Shown here piece by piece: positions 35,247 through 43,472 of a DNA stretch of 64,000 bases. The notes beneath the pieces were generated by a model. It was given only the letters and a program-made list of their open reading frames with translations, had not been told where the DNA came from and did not search any database. A program made the position numbers and the translations under genes. The number at the start of each line of letters is the position of its first letter. The first letter of the stretch is position 1. Source of the stretch: Caulifigura coniformis (lineage in GTDB: Bacteria > Planctomycetota > Planctomycetia > Planctomycetales > Planctomycetaceae); contig NZ_CP036271.1 in the NCBI RefSeq assembly GCF_007745175.1, positions 4,972,314 to 5,036,313 on the forward strand, read 5' to 3'.

Positions 35247-36242
35247 ATGGCTGACCGCAAACTGTCCGTGGTGATCGCCCAGGCGCCGGGGAAAAACCCG
35301 AACAAGCGCCAGCTGGAAGAAGACATCGCGGCCCAGCTGCTGATTGAGAACACCGCGAACGTCTCACTGGTTCCGCACCTGAACGACCTCTCGGCCGACG
35401 ACAGCGGCGCGCTGTGGCTGAAATCGGTCCCGGGTGATGTTGTCGTGCTGGCGTGGCTGTATCCGCGGGCGGCGCACTGGATCCTCGACCGGATGGGAGT
35501 CAAAGGACGCGAGGGAACGGTCCTGCTGCGCTCGGGCGATGACGACGAAGACGAACCGGAACCGGAGGCGCCCTCGCCAAACGCCATCGGTGCGCTCCAG
35601 GTTCCGAACCGGTCAATCTACGTGCTCGACCTGCGGATCGATGCCAAACCAGAAGTCTTCCTGAGCGAGATCCGTCGGATCGCGCGCGAATCGACGGTCG
35701 AGACGGTATCGCTCGACTTTTTCGGACTGTCAGCCAGCCCGGCCGTCCACCATGCGGCGCCGGTTTCGACCGAGCCGACCCGTTCGGACTTTACCGGCAA
35801 CGCGAAACGCCGGTGGTATCCGGTGATCGACTACAGCCGATGCACCAACTGCATGGAATGCATCGACTTCTGCCTGTTCGGCGTCTACGGGCTCGACGAC
35901 CAGGAACGCATTCTCGTCGAGCAGCAGGACAACTGTAAAAAGGGATGCCCGGCCTGCAGCCGGGTCTGCCCGGCGAACGCGATCATCTTCCCCGAGCACA
36001 AGACTCCGGGTATTGCGGGCGCTCCTGTTTCGGGCGCGTCGGATTTCAAGATCGATCTCTCCAAGCTGTTCGGGGCGCCATCCGCCCTCGAACTGGCGGT
36101 CTTGGAGCGCGATACCGAACTCGTCGCCGACGGACGGACAGCCGTGGGGATGTCAGTCGGGATTCCCAAGCGGCAGTCAAACCTGCCGGAGAAGCCCCGC
36201 GATGCGCTGGACGACCTGATCGACGGCCTGGACTCGTTCTGA
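35247..36242 (+). CDS. ferredoxin-domain protein with two [4Fe-4S] sites (331 aa)
   Basis: The C-terminal half contains two cluster motifs: CTNCMECIDFC (Cys199, 202, 205, 209) and CKKGCPACSRVC (Cys230, 234, 237, 241), followed by PANAIIFPEH. The N-terminal 190 residues are not ferredoxin-like; they contain an acidic stretch (DDDEDEPEPEAP) and a Rossmann-like alternation. Cytoplasmic by appearance (no signal). It directly follows the GcvH-like gene, suggesting it passes electrons to or from the lipoyl protein's partner. Family unknown. Confidence 0.85.
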   Translation: MADRKLSVVIAQAPGKNPNKRQLEEDIAAQLLIENTANVSLVPHLNDLSADDSGALWLKSVPGDVVVLAWLYPRAAHWILDRMGVKGREGTVLLRSGDDDEDEPEPEAPSPNAIGALQVPNRSIYVLDLRIDAKPEVFLSEIRRIARESTVETVSLDFFGLSASPAVHHAAPVSTEPTRSDFTGNAKRRWYPVIDYSRCTNCMECIDFCLFGVYGLDDQERILVEQQDNCKKGCPACSRVCPANAIIFPEHKTPGIAGAPVSGASDFKIDLSKLFGAPSALELAVLERDTELVADGRTAVGMSVGIPKRQSNLPEKPRDALDDLIDGLDSF

Positions 36243-36277
36243 ATTTCGTTCCGTTCCGATGGATCGACGAACGCAAT

Positions 36278-36325
36278 CAGCGGGCAGCCGAGGCGGAATG
36301 ACTTCCGGCCCTCAACCGCCCGCTG
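36278..36325. terminator. inverted repeat between ferredoxin and Hcp 2 genes
   Basis: CAGCGGGC (36278-36285) and GCCCGCTG (36318-36325) form a perfect 8-bp stem with a 32-base loop in the 100 bases between two convergent genes. The loop is long, so the terminator assignment is moderate. Confidence 0.45.
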
Positions 36326-36343
36326 TTCGGGTCAACCATGCTG

Positions 36344-36829
36344 TTACGGCTTCTTGTTGGCGGCGATGTCCCATTCGACTTCGACCGGCTCGGTGGCCGC
36401 CCCGGTATCGTCCTGGCCGGTGAAAGTGACTTTCACCTTCTCGAAGGAAAACGAGACGTTTTCCGACGCGAACTGGTCGCCGCCGCCGGACTGCTGCCAG
36501 CTGCTGACGAACACGTGCGTCATCTCGTACTTGAGGTATTCCACCGGTCCGCCGTCGCCGCCTGCCTTCAGGAAGTAGACGGTGGCATCGTCGTAGTGCG
36601 TGCCATCGCAGGTCTTGAGGAAGAGTTCGGGGGAGGCCGCGTCGGCCCGCTTGGTGGCGACGAGGTCGTTCACGTTGACTTTGGCCGTGCCGGCGCCCCC
36701 GCCGTAGGCACGCGACGAGGGGTTGCTCGAACCGAACGAGGCGCTGAGGAGATCGATCTCTCCTTCGTGTCCGTCGATCTTGGAATCACCCGTGACACCA
36801 GCAATCTTCAGCAGAATGTTAGCAGCCAT
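36344..36829 (-). CDS. Hcp-family tube-like protein, copy 2 (161 aa)
   Basis: Second Hcp1-family protein, same length as copy 1 and about 84% identical by hand count (25 differences of 161), starting MAANILLKIAGV and ending EWDIAANKKP. The start at 36829 follows GAAAGGG. Most changes fall in the outer loops. It stands alone in an unrelated neighbourhood. Two independent copies without a type VI system suggest use as a structural or secreted protein in its own right. Confidence 0.85.
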   Translation of the reverse strand: MAANILLKIAGVTGDSKIDGHEGEIDLLSASFGSSNPSSRAYGGGAGTAKVNVNDLVATKRADAASPELFLKTCDGTHYDDATVYFLKAGGDGGPVEYLKYEMTHVFVSSWQQSGGGDQFASENVSFSFEKVKVTFTGQDDTGAATEPVEVEWDIAANKKP

Positions 36830-36998
36830 GATTGGCGCCCTTTCAAAAGGTTTCCCGGCCGTCCCGTGCGGGTCACACACCGACCATCGCTGCGACCACA
36901 GCTATTCTCCGCCATTGCCCGCGGGAGTTGCTGAAATTCCGGTCGAGACGCGCTGACCGGTCGCCCCGGCGCCGCGACGCGTTCGGTGACCGCACGGA

Positions 36999-38024
36999 TC
37001 AGGAACGCTGCAGGTCGCCGGTTCCCTGGGTGGTGTAGCCAGGTAGCTGTCCCAGCAGCTTGCGGTAAGCGGCCGAGCGAACCACGCTGACGAACGCCTT
37101 GACCCGGCGGTCGTCCGCGAGTGCTTCAGGGATGCAGACGTCGTAGGCCTCTTCCTGGACGGGCAGGAAATCGAGTCCTGCCTCGACACTCGCGAGCTGG
37201 ACACAGATTCCAGCGTCCGCCCAGCCTGAACGCACGGCCTCGGTCACACCGCGGTGGTCGCGCGCGATGTGACGAGGCGCAGGCCGATCCGCCAGGAGGC
37301 GGTCGAGACACTGACGAGCGCCGGAGCCCGGGTCGCGTCCGATCCATGTGAGTCGGCTCTGCATGGCCGAACGCACCGAGCGCAGCCTGGCCGTCGGAGT
37401 GACGGCAACGCCTTCCTGCCAGCGGGTGATTCGCAACAGCCGAAAATCACGGCCGAGCGCGTCTGCAACGACCTGGCCATTGCGGCCGGGATCATCGTTC
37501 GTGGAGAGATGGATTCCTGCCAGATGTGCGAAACCGTTTCGCACCATCTCCACCGCCTGCCGACTGGAGCGCGGAAGCACCAGCAGCCGGAATTCCGTTG
37601 CCGCCGCGTACTGGCTGGCGAGAAGGCCGGCCGCGGGATCGCAACAGGCAAGGACGAGCGTATTCTCCGGCCGACATTGAGACGGGTCAGGGAGCGGCGT
37701 CCACATGGGCATCACACCCGCCGGATACAGCACCGTGCGTCCGCCGATTTCCGCTTTCCATCGTCGGTCCGGAGTGCTGCCGGGTTCCCACGCCCAGACC
37801 TCCCCTCCGCCCTGGGGGGGCGCGTTGCCAAAGAGGACTTCCACGGTCGTCCCCAGTGCCGCGGCGACGGCGAGCGCGGCGGAGACCGAGGGGACCAGGC
37901 GATCGCCTTCGATGGCTGTGACGGCTGTGCGCGAAATCCCGGCGCGATCGGCAAGCTCTGCCTGCGTCAGGCCAGCCTGAACCCGAAGTTCACGGACGCG
38001 ATTGCCGGAATTCGCGGATGTCAT
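36999..38024 (-). CDS. XRE-family regulator with periplasmic-binding-like domain (341 aa)
   Basis: An N-terminal helix-turn-helix of the XRE type (VRELRVQAGLTQAELADRAGISRTAVTAIEGDRLVPS, residues about 9-45) is joined to a C-terminal region resembling solute-binding proteins (PBP-like): LVLACCDPAAGLLASQYAA, FAHLAGIHLS, WIGRDPGSGARQCLDRLL. This architecture occurs in molybdate- or tungstate-sensing or similar ligand-responsive regulators; GRDPGSGARQ is the kind of oxyanion-binding loop found in molybdate-binding proteins. ATG start at 38024. It is divergent from a DUF1559 gene, with an operator-like repeat right at its start. Confidence 0.85.
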   Translation of the reverse strand: MTSANSGNRVRELRVQAGLTQAELADRAGISRTAVTAIEGDRLVPSVSAALAVAAALGTTVEVLFGNAPPQGGGEVWAWEPGSTPDRRWKAEIGGRTVLYPAGVMPMWTPLPDPSQCRPENTLVLACCDPAAGLLASQYAAATEFRLLVLPRSSRQAVEMVRNGFAHLAGIHLSTNDDPGRNGQVVADALGRDFRLLRITRWQEGVAVTPTARLRSVRSAMQSRLTWIGRDPGSGARQCLDRLLADRPAPRHIARDHRGVTEAVRSGWADAGICVQLASVEAGLDFLPVQEEAYDVCIPEALADDRRVKAFVSVVRSAAYRKLLGQLPGYTTQGTGDLQRS

Positions 38025-38054
38025 GATACTGTCGTGCTATGTCAGAATAGTATC
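38025..38054. promoter_or_regulatory. operator-like inverted repeat between the XRE regulator and DUF1559 gene
   Basis: GATACT (38025-38030) and AGTATC (38049-38054) form a perfect 6-bp inverted repeat, 18 bases apart, in a 59-bp divergent intergenic region. The first arm touches the regulator's start codon. It is a good candidate autoregulatory site and could also act on the divergent gene. Confidence 0.55.
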
Positions 38055-38083
38055 TTTGCGTAGTCGAGTCTAGCAGGTGCAGC

Positions 38084-39067
38084 ATGAGAATTCGGCGAGC
38101 GGGCTTCACCCTCATTGAACTGCTGGTGGTGATCGCCATCATTGCCATCCTGATCGCACTTCTCCTGCCGGCGGTCCAGCAGGCTCGAGAAGCCGCGAGG
38201 CGGACTCAATGCCGCAGCCAGCTCAAACAGCTCTCGCTGGCGATCTACAACTATGAAAGCACGCACAGTTGCTTCCCGCCGGGCCAGATCCGGATGGGGT
38301 TCGCCTCCCAGCCGCGGGTGAGAGGGTGGTCGATGTTCGTCCAGCTCCTGCCGTATTTCGAGCAGGGGGCGCTCTACAACAAGTGGGATTTCGCGGATCC
38401 CCTCGTCAATGAAACGAACGGCAGCACGGCGGCGGTCCTGCCGGTGCTGATCTGCCCCTCGGAGAGCCAGCTCCAGAATCCGTTTACGAAGCCGAGCGGC
38501 GCGCGGTACGCGCTTACCAGCTATGGCGGAAACGGCGGGACGCAGTCGCATCCGCCAGCGGCCACGAAGGGGGACGGCATTTTTGCGGGAACAGGGCCGG
38601 CGATCACGACGCCGCCCACAGTTCAACATGCGCTGGTCAGGATTCGGGACGTCACAGATGGAACTTCCAATACGCTGCTGGTCGGGGAACGGAGCCACTT
38701 CGACCCGAACTACGACACGTTCTTCGCCGGCGGGTATGCGACGAACCCCATGACGGGCTGGGGCTACTGGGCTCCCGCGGGGGGGCAGTTCGGACTGACG
38801 GACGTCACGATGAGCAGCTTCGGGCCAATCAATTCCCGAATTCCTTTCAACTTCACGAATCGCCCAGGCAGCATTTCCAGCGCGGCGACCTTCGACGCGT
38901 CAGTCGAATCGACGAGAAGACTCAATGCCTTTGGCAGTCTGCATACCGGCGGGGCCAATCTCGGCCTGGCGGATGGCAGCGTTCGGACCCTTTCGGAGAA
39001 CATCGATGCGAACGTCCTCAAAAGCCTGAGTACGCGCGGTGGAGGAGAGGTGGTCGGCGAGTTCTAA
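38084..39067 (+). CDS. DUF1559 protein with prepilin-type N terminus, copy 2 (327 aa)
   Basis: Same family as the protein at 20632. Short leader MRIRRAG before FTLIELLVVIAIIAILIA, then LLPAVQQAREAARRTQC, and a DUF1559 body with LPYFEQGALYN, TDGTSNTLLVGE, SLHTGGANLGLADGSVRTL. The leader is shorter and unambiguous here, so the start (ATG at 38084) is better supported than for the other copy. It shares a bidirectional control region with the XRE regulator and is followed one base later (TAATG) by the LRR gene frame, suggesting co-transcription. Confidence 0.92.
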   Translation: MRIRRAGFTLIELLVVIAIIAILIALLLPAVQQAREAARRTQCRSQLKQLSLAIYNYESTHSCFPPGQIRMGFASQPRVRGWSMFVQLLPYFEQGALYNKWDFADPLVNETNGSTAAVLPVLICPSESQLQNPFTKPSGARYALTSYGGNGGTQSHPPAATKGDGIFAGTGPAITTPPTVQHALVRIRDVTDGTSNTLLVGERSHFDPNYDTFFAGGYATNPMTGWGYWAPAGGQFGLTDVTMSSFGPINSRIPFNFTNRPGSISSAATFDASVESTRRLNAFGSLHTGGANLGLADGSVRTLSENIDANVLKSLSTRGGGEVVGEF

Positions 39068-39108
39068 TGCCGCCGGTTTCGACAGTATCCCGTGAGTGTG
39101 AGTCTCTG

Positions 39109-40572
39109 ATGGTCTCGATGTCTCTCATTCGTGATGCCCTGTGCCGAGTGTCGACGAGCCTCTGCTTCGTGGTCATGGCCGCGACCTGGACGCCTGTCGT
39201 TGCCGCGCCTCCCCTGACGCCCGTCGAAGCACGGGTGAAAGACGGACTGTCGGTCTTCGTCGAGATGAAGGTGAAGACGGCCAAGGATCGGCTCGAGAAG
39301 CGGGGCGAAATCTATCTCGATGCCGAAGAAGACTTCCGCGACGAGAAGAACTTCGCCGTCGTGATCGATCGGGCCGGCGCGGCGAAACTCAATGACGCGG
39401 GGATCGTCGATCCGGCGAAACACTTCGATCAGAAGACCATCCGGGTGACTGGCGTTGTGACGTCCGTCGATGGCATTCCGCGAATCGATGTTCGCGAGGC
39501 GGCGCAGATCGTCATCGTCGACCTGACATCCGATCCGCCGGCGTCCGACGCAGTGCTGGCACGCATCGAGCAGCTCAAAGGGAAGGTGACCTTCGGCGAC
39601 GACAACAAGACAATCACCCGCCTGAACCTGTCCGGAACTCCTGCCGGCGACGCGGACCTCGAGTGGATCGGCCGGTTGCGGGAGTTGATCGAACTGAGCC
39701 TCGCCGGGACGAAGATCACTGATCGGGGACTGCCAAACCTGACCGGACTTCGCAAACTGGAAGCGATTCATCTCGCCGACAATGGGATCACCAGCGAGGG
39801 GGTTGAGTCGCTGAAGGGGATGGTGCAGCTCCAGTTGCTGGGCCTCAAAGGGACGAAGGTCACTGATGACGGACTCGCACACCTGAGCGGGATGCAGAAC
39901 CTTCAGTGGCTGGGCCTGCGAAACACGCGGATCACGGACGCGGGACTGGTCCATTTGAAGCAGCTTCCCCGGCTGCCGGGGGTCTCTCTGAGTTTCTGCC
40001 TGGTGAGCGATGCGGGCCTGGCCCACCTGGCGCAGCATCGGCGCATGCAGCGGCTGGTGCTCGATCACACCGGCGTGACCGATGCCGGAATGGCTCATCT
40101 CAAGGGAATGGCCGATCTGCACACGCTCGATCTGGGCCACACGCAAGTCGGTGATGCGGGGCTGGAACAGATCTGTGGTCTTCCGAAGCTGCAGATGCTT
40201 GAACTGGCGGGGACGAAGGTGACCGACGCCGGACTTGTCCAGCTGGCGAAACTGAGTCGGCTGCAGTCGGAGGGTGACGCGGCGACGGAAGAGATCGTAT
40301 CGGGTGCAACGCCGCCGGCGGGACTGCCGCCGCTTCCGGGTTTCTCGCTGGGCGGCACGAAGGTGAGTGACGCGGGGCTGATTCACCTGCAATCGCTGGC
40401 AGGGTTGCGGCGCCTGGAACTGCAGAATACGGGAGTGACGGACGCAGGACTCGCGCTGATGGCCAGGTGGAAGTCGCTGCGCGCGATCGACGTGCGGGGC
40501 GCCGGCGTGTCCTCGCAGGGAATCGCAACGCTGCGAAGCTCGCTGCCACAGGCCCGGATCACCGGTCCGTAA
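39109..40572 (+). CDS. secreted leucine-rich-repeat protein with N-terminal OB-like domain (487 aa)
   Basis: A signal peptide (LCRVSTSLCFVVMAATWTPVVAA) is followed by a 100-residue domain (NFAVVIDRAGAAKL, KTIRVTGVVTSVDGIPRIDV) that looks like an OB/beta-barrel domain, then about nine repeats of roughly 24 residues with the consensus L...L.L..T.ITDAGL..L, as in RNI-type LRRs. One repeat is interrupted by an insertion (TEEIVSGATPPAGLPPLPG). ATG at 39109 is preferred from signal-peptide placement; frame-opening ATG at 39067 and ATG at 39118 are also in frame. Likely a secreted or periplasmic protein-binding scaffold. Confidence 0.8.
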   Translation: MVSMSLIRDALCRVSTSLCFVVMAATWTPVVAAPPLTPVEARVKDGLSVFVEMKVKTAKDRLEKRGEIYLDAEEDFRDEKNFAVVIDRAGAAKLNDAGIVDPAKHFDQKTIRVTGVVTSVDGIPRIDVREAAQIVIVDLTSDPPASDAVLARIEQLKGKVTFGDDNKTITRLNLSGTPAGDADLEWIGRLRELIELSLAGTKITDRGLPNLTGLRKLEAIHLADNGITSEGVESLKGMVQLQLLGLKGTKVTDDGLAHLSGMQNLQWLGLRNTRITDAGLVHLKQLPRLPGVSLSFCLVSDAGLAHLAQHRRMQRLVLDHTGVTDAGMAHLKGMADLHTLDLGHTQVGDAGLEQICGLPKLQMLELAGTKVTDAGLVQLAKLSRLQSEGDAATEEIVSGATPPAGLPPLPGFSLGGTKVSDAGLIHLQSLAGLRRLELQNTGVTDAGLALMARWKSLRAIDVRGAGVSSQGIATLRSSLPQARITGP

Positions 40573-40583
40573 CCGGGGCCGGC

Positions 40584-41591
40584 TCACCGCGCCGGCGGAT
40601 TCGCCTCGCCCTGACGCATCAACGCCGTTAGCCCCAATCCGTAGAACGTGTATTCGACGTCGGCGGCGTTATCCCAGATAGCCGCGCGATACCCGCCGTA
40701 TTTCAGTTCCAGTTCCGCCAGGAACTTCCGGATCTGCCGTGGCCCGAGTATGTCCGTGAGCCCGAGGTCGAGGCACGTCAGGTAGCCGGTGAATGTGGAC
40801 AGGCTGTCCGAGAACGGGATCCGCTCGTTCGCCTGAAACCCGCCGTCGTCGCCACGAACCCCGCGCAGGAACTCGCTCACTCCGGCGCGGACGTCGTCCG
40901 TGACGGCGTCGAGCAGAGTCAAAACGGCCACCGCTGCGGCCGTTGGATTCGTCCCGCTGTTCTTCATGGGAGCGATCTCGACGAAGCCTCCGTCGTCGCG
41001 CCGACGATCGAGCAGGAACGCCACGATGCGGTCGGGCTCCGGCAGGGGCTGACCGATCAGTTCCAGGCAGAGCACGACCAGGAACGTGTGATAAGTGCTC
41101 CCGATGGCTCCCTCGCGGGTTTTCGCATAGCCGCCGTCTCGGGTCCGGAATTCTTCGAGCGTGGCCGCGAGTTTCTGCGGCCAGTCAGCCGGGGCATCGG
41201 CCAGGACGTCCGGACCTCCCTGAAGCTGCACCATCACGGCGCAGTAGAGCCAGCTGACGACGTCGATCACACTGGCGCTCGAGCGACCGATCGCCTGGAG
41301 ATACCGCGCCACTCGCTCGGCGTCGTCCTGCGAGAACGTCCCGAGCAGTCCCATGGCCCGCACGGCGAACGACGTGTAGTACAGGTCCGAATCGCGGGCG
41401 GGCGGTTGATCCGGATCGTCATCCTCGTCAGGCACGATGCGTCCTGTGAACCCGCCGTCGTCGTTCTGCTGCGACAGGAGGTACTGCCGATGCGCCTCGC
41501 GCCGCGCCGGTTCGAGACCGCGCAGCCCGTTACCCAGCCGTGAGCCGAGGCGCAACAGATAGGGCTCGGACCGCAGAGGGGCGTCGCTCAT
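40584..41591 (-). CDS. half-size prenyltransferase/squalene-cyclase-repeat protein (335 aa)
   Basis: Contains five or six repeats of the alpha-barrel type found in protein prenyltransferase beta subunits and squalene cyclases, each marked by DGGF or DGGY (for example RTRDGGYAKTREGAIGSTYH, RGDDGGFQANERIPFS). The last repeat (DVEYTFYGLGLTALM) corresponds to the geranylgeranyltransferase II beta region DPFHTLFG, but the zinc-binding His is a Tyr here, so catalysis by the usual zinc mechanism is unlikely. No DXDD motif. It starts 6 bp after the DUF116/prenyl synthase stop, last gene of the terpenoid operon; a prenyl-chain-binding or cyclase-helper role is possible. Confidence 0.85.
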   Translation of the reverse strand: MSDAPLRSEPYLLRLGSRLGNGLRGLEPARREAHRQYLLSQQNDDGGFTGRIVPDEDDDPDQPPARDSDLYYTSFAVRAMGLLGTFSQDDAERVARYLQAIGRSSASVIDVVSWLYCAVMVQLQGGPDVLADAPADWPQKLAATLEEFRTRDGGYAKTREGAIGSTYHTFLVVLCLELIGQPLPEPDRIVAFLLDRRRDDGGFVEIAPMKNSGTNPTAAAVAVLTLLDAVTDDVRAGVSEFLRGVRGDDGGFQANERIPFSDSLSTFTGYLTCLDLGLTDILGPRQIRKFLAELELKYGGYRAAIWDNAADVEYTFYGLGLTALMRQGEANPPAR

Positions 41592-41597
41592 GGACGA

Positions 41598-43454
41598 TCA
41601 GGCCGAGGCGTGACGCGTCACGATCGACAGCGGCACCACTGAAATCTGGGGCGGCTCGCTCGATTCCTGTGACAGGATCGTGTCGGTCAGGAAGTACAGC
41701 AGCTGTCGAAGCGCATCGGGCTCCGTTTCGTCCGCCAGTGCTTCGGCCTTGGCCCTGCATTTCTCCACAAGTGCCCGCGCCTGGTCGAAGATGCCAAGCT
41801 CCTGGTACAGCCTTCGCAACCGCTCGATCCGTGCCAGTGGGGGAGTTGCGTCGCTCAGGATCGCATCGAGCTCGAGCTTCTTTTCCGGCGAAGCTGCAGC
41901 CGCAGCCAGCGCGAGCAGCAGCGTCGGCTTCGCGGTTTCCGCATCGCGGGCCGTGTAGTTCTTGTTGGACGCGTGTTCCTGCCAGTCCTGGAGGTCGTTC
42001 AGGATCTGGAAACCGACCCCCACATGCCGGCAGAACTGCGTCAGCATCGACTCATAGGCATCCACCGGACCGGCCAGCCGCAGTCCTGCATAGAGCGCCG
42101 CTTCGAAGGCGGGCGAAGTCTTCAGTGCGTAGACCTTCATCGCTTCGAGCGGGGTCAGCATCTCTTTGGTGCTGGTCCACTGCAACTCGGCTCCCTGGCC
42201 TTCGCAGAGCTTGAGGTGCGCCTGGGCCAGCCGGTCGAGGATGTCCGCCAGGGCGTCGTTCGGGAGCAGTCCGCGGTTCACGCTGATCAGCCGGTATCCC
42301 AGCCCGATCAGGAAGTCTCCGACGTTGATCGCGGCCCCGAGGCTATGCTCATTGTGGATCGTCCGGCGGCCATAGCGGAAATCGTCGCCGTCTTCGATGT
42401 CGTCGTGGACGAGCGATGCCTTGTGGAACGCCTCGATGGCCATGGCCACCCGCAGCACTTCCGGCCCGTATTCGGGAAGGTCCTCTTCCGTGCGAGCGTT
42501 CACGGCCTTGCCGCCCGTCAGCGCGTCGTAGGCCGCGAGTGTCACGAAGGGCCGCAGACGTTTTCCGCCGTTCTGCAGCCAGTCGTGGGCGAGGTCCGCC
42601 GTGAACGCCAGCGGGCTGCTCGCGGCTCCTGCCCGGGGTGTCTCAGACGCTCCAGGCACGAGCGAGTGGAACTGCTTCTCGAAGACGGTCTGCACCCGCC
42701 GCATCAGCGGGATGTAGCTCGCCGTCTGTGGTTCATCGAGTGGCTCGTATTTATCGAGGCATTCCCACACCCACGCTTCGTCGAGAGTCGTGTTCTTGCA
42801 ATCCCCCGAATGCAACGGGATTGCGTACGACGGCACGCCGGCGATGAGGATCTTGTCGATCGCCTTTTCCAGCACGTTCAGGCACGCCACCCCCAGAATG
42901 CCGTCGATGTGCCCCGAGACGATGATCTTGAGAACGACCGGCGACCCCTCGGCCACGAGCACCTTGTAACCGAGTTGCTCCGCCCGCACCTTGTAGTCCG
43001 CGATCGAGCAGGCCCCGCACTTCTCGCAATCCAGCCCGAACTCATCGTAGTCTGCCGGGCAGCCGTCCGCGTGCTTCAGGCAGTGCGGAAGCAACAGCAT
43101 CCGCCGGTTAAACGGCAACGCCAGGAACTGCTTCTTCCAGAAGAAGTTCCCGATCATCACCATCGTGAAACCGAGGTACTTCTCCGGCTGGCCGAGTTCC
43201 TCCAGCAGTTTGCGGGCGTGCTGTTCGAGCTGCGCCTTCGTGAAGGCCCGGCTCTTGTCGAGCTTCGCTGCGTAGCCCTCGGCTTCGCGCTTGATGTGCT
43301 CCCGCTGTTCGAGAGTCTCGGGAACGATTTTCAGGTGGCTTGTGCTGCGGCCCGATTTCTCGCGCCCGGAGGCGGACTTGCCGTTTCGTTCCTGCAGCAA
43401 TTCAGCATCGGTCGACTGGGCGGGGATTTCATCAACAGACGCCGACAAGCTCAT
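41598..43454 (-). CDS. DUF116 - polyprenyl synthetase fusion (618 aa)
   Basis: N-terminal half resembles DUF116: conserved Cys cluster CLKHADGC (Cys125, Cys132) and CEKCGAC (Cys143, 146, 149), followed by VLKIIVSGHIDGILGVACLNVLEKA. From about residue 270 it is a polyprenyl diphosphate synthase: GGKRLRPFV, first aspartate-rich motif DDIED (351-355) and second motif in the form NDLQD (486-490), where the family norm is DDxxD. The synthase should build linear prenyl diphosphates from IPP; DUF116 is of unknown role and probably metal- or cluster-binding. ATG at 43454 follows AGGA. It is 18 bp from the cyclase gene. Confidence 0.9.
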   Translation of the reverse strand: MSLSASVDEIPAQSTDAELLQERNGKSASGREKSGRSTSHLKIVPETLEQREHIKREAEGYAAKLDKSRAFTKAQLEQHARKLLEELGQPEKYLGFTMVMIGNFFWKKQFLALPFNRRMLLLPHCLKHADGCPADYDEFGLDCEKCGACSIADYKVRAEQLGYKVLVAEGSPVVLKIIVSGHIDGILGVACLNVLEKAIDKILIAGVPSYAIPLHSGDCKNTTLDEAWVWECLDKYEPLDEPQTASYIPLMRRVQTVFEKQFHSLVPGASETPRAGAASSPLAFTADLAHDWLQNGGKRLRPFVTLAAYDALTGGKAVNARTEEDLPEYGPEVLRVAMAIEAFHKASLVHDDIEDGDDFRYGRRTIHNEHSLGAAINVGDFLIGLGYRLISVNRGLLPNDALADILDRLAQAHLKLCEGQGAELQWTSTKEMLTPLEAMKVYALKTSPAFEAALYAGLRLAGPVDAYESMLTQFCRHVGVGFQILNDLQDWQEHASNKNYTARDAETAKPTLLLALAAAAASPEKKLELDAILSDATPPLARIERLRRLYQELGIFDQARALVEKCRAKAEALADETEPDALRQLLYFLTDTILSQESSEPPQISVVPLSIVTRHASA

Positions 43455-43472
43455 TTCAATACATCCTGGATG

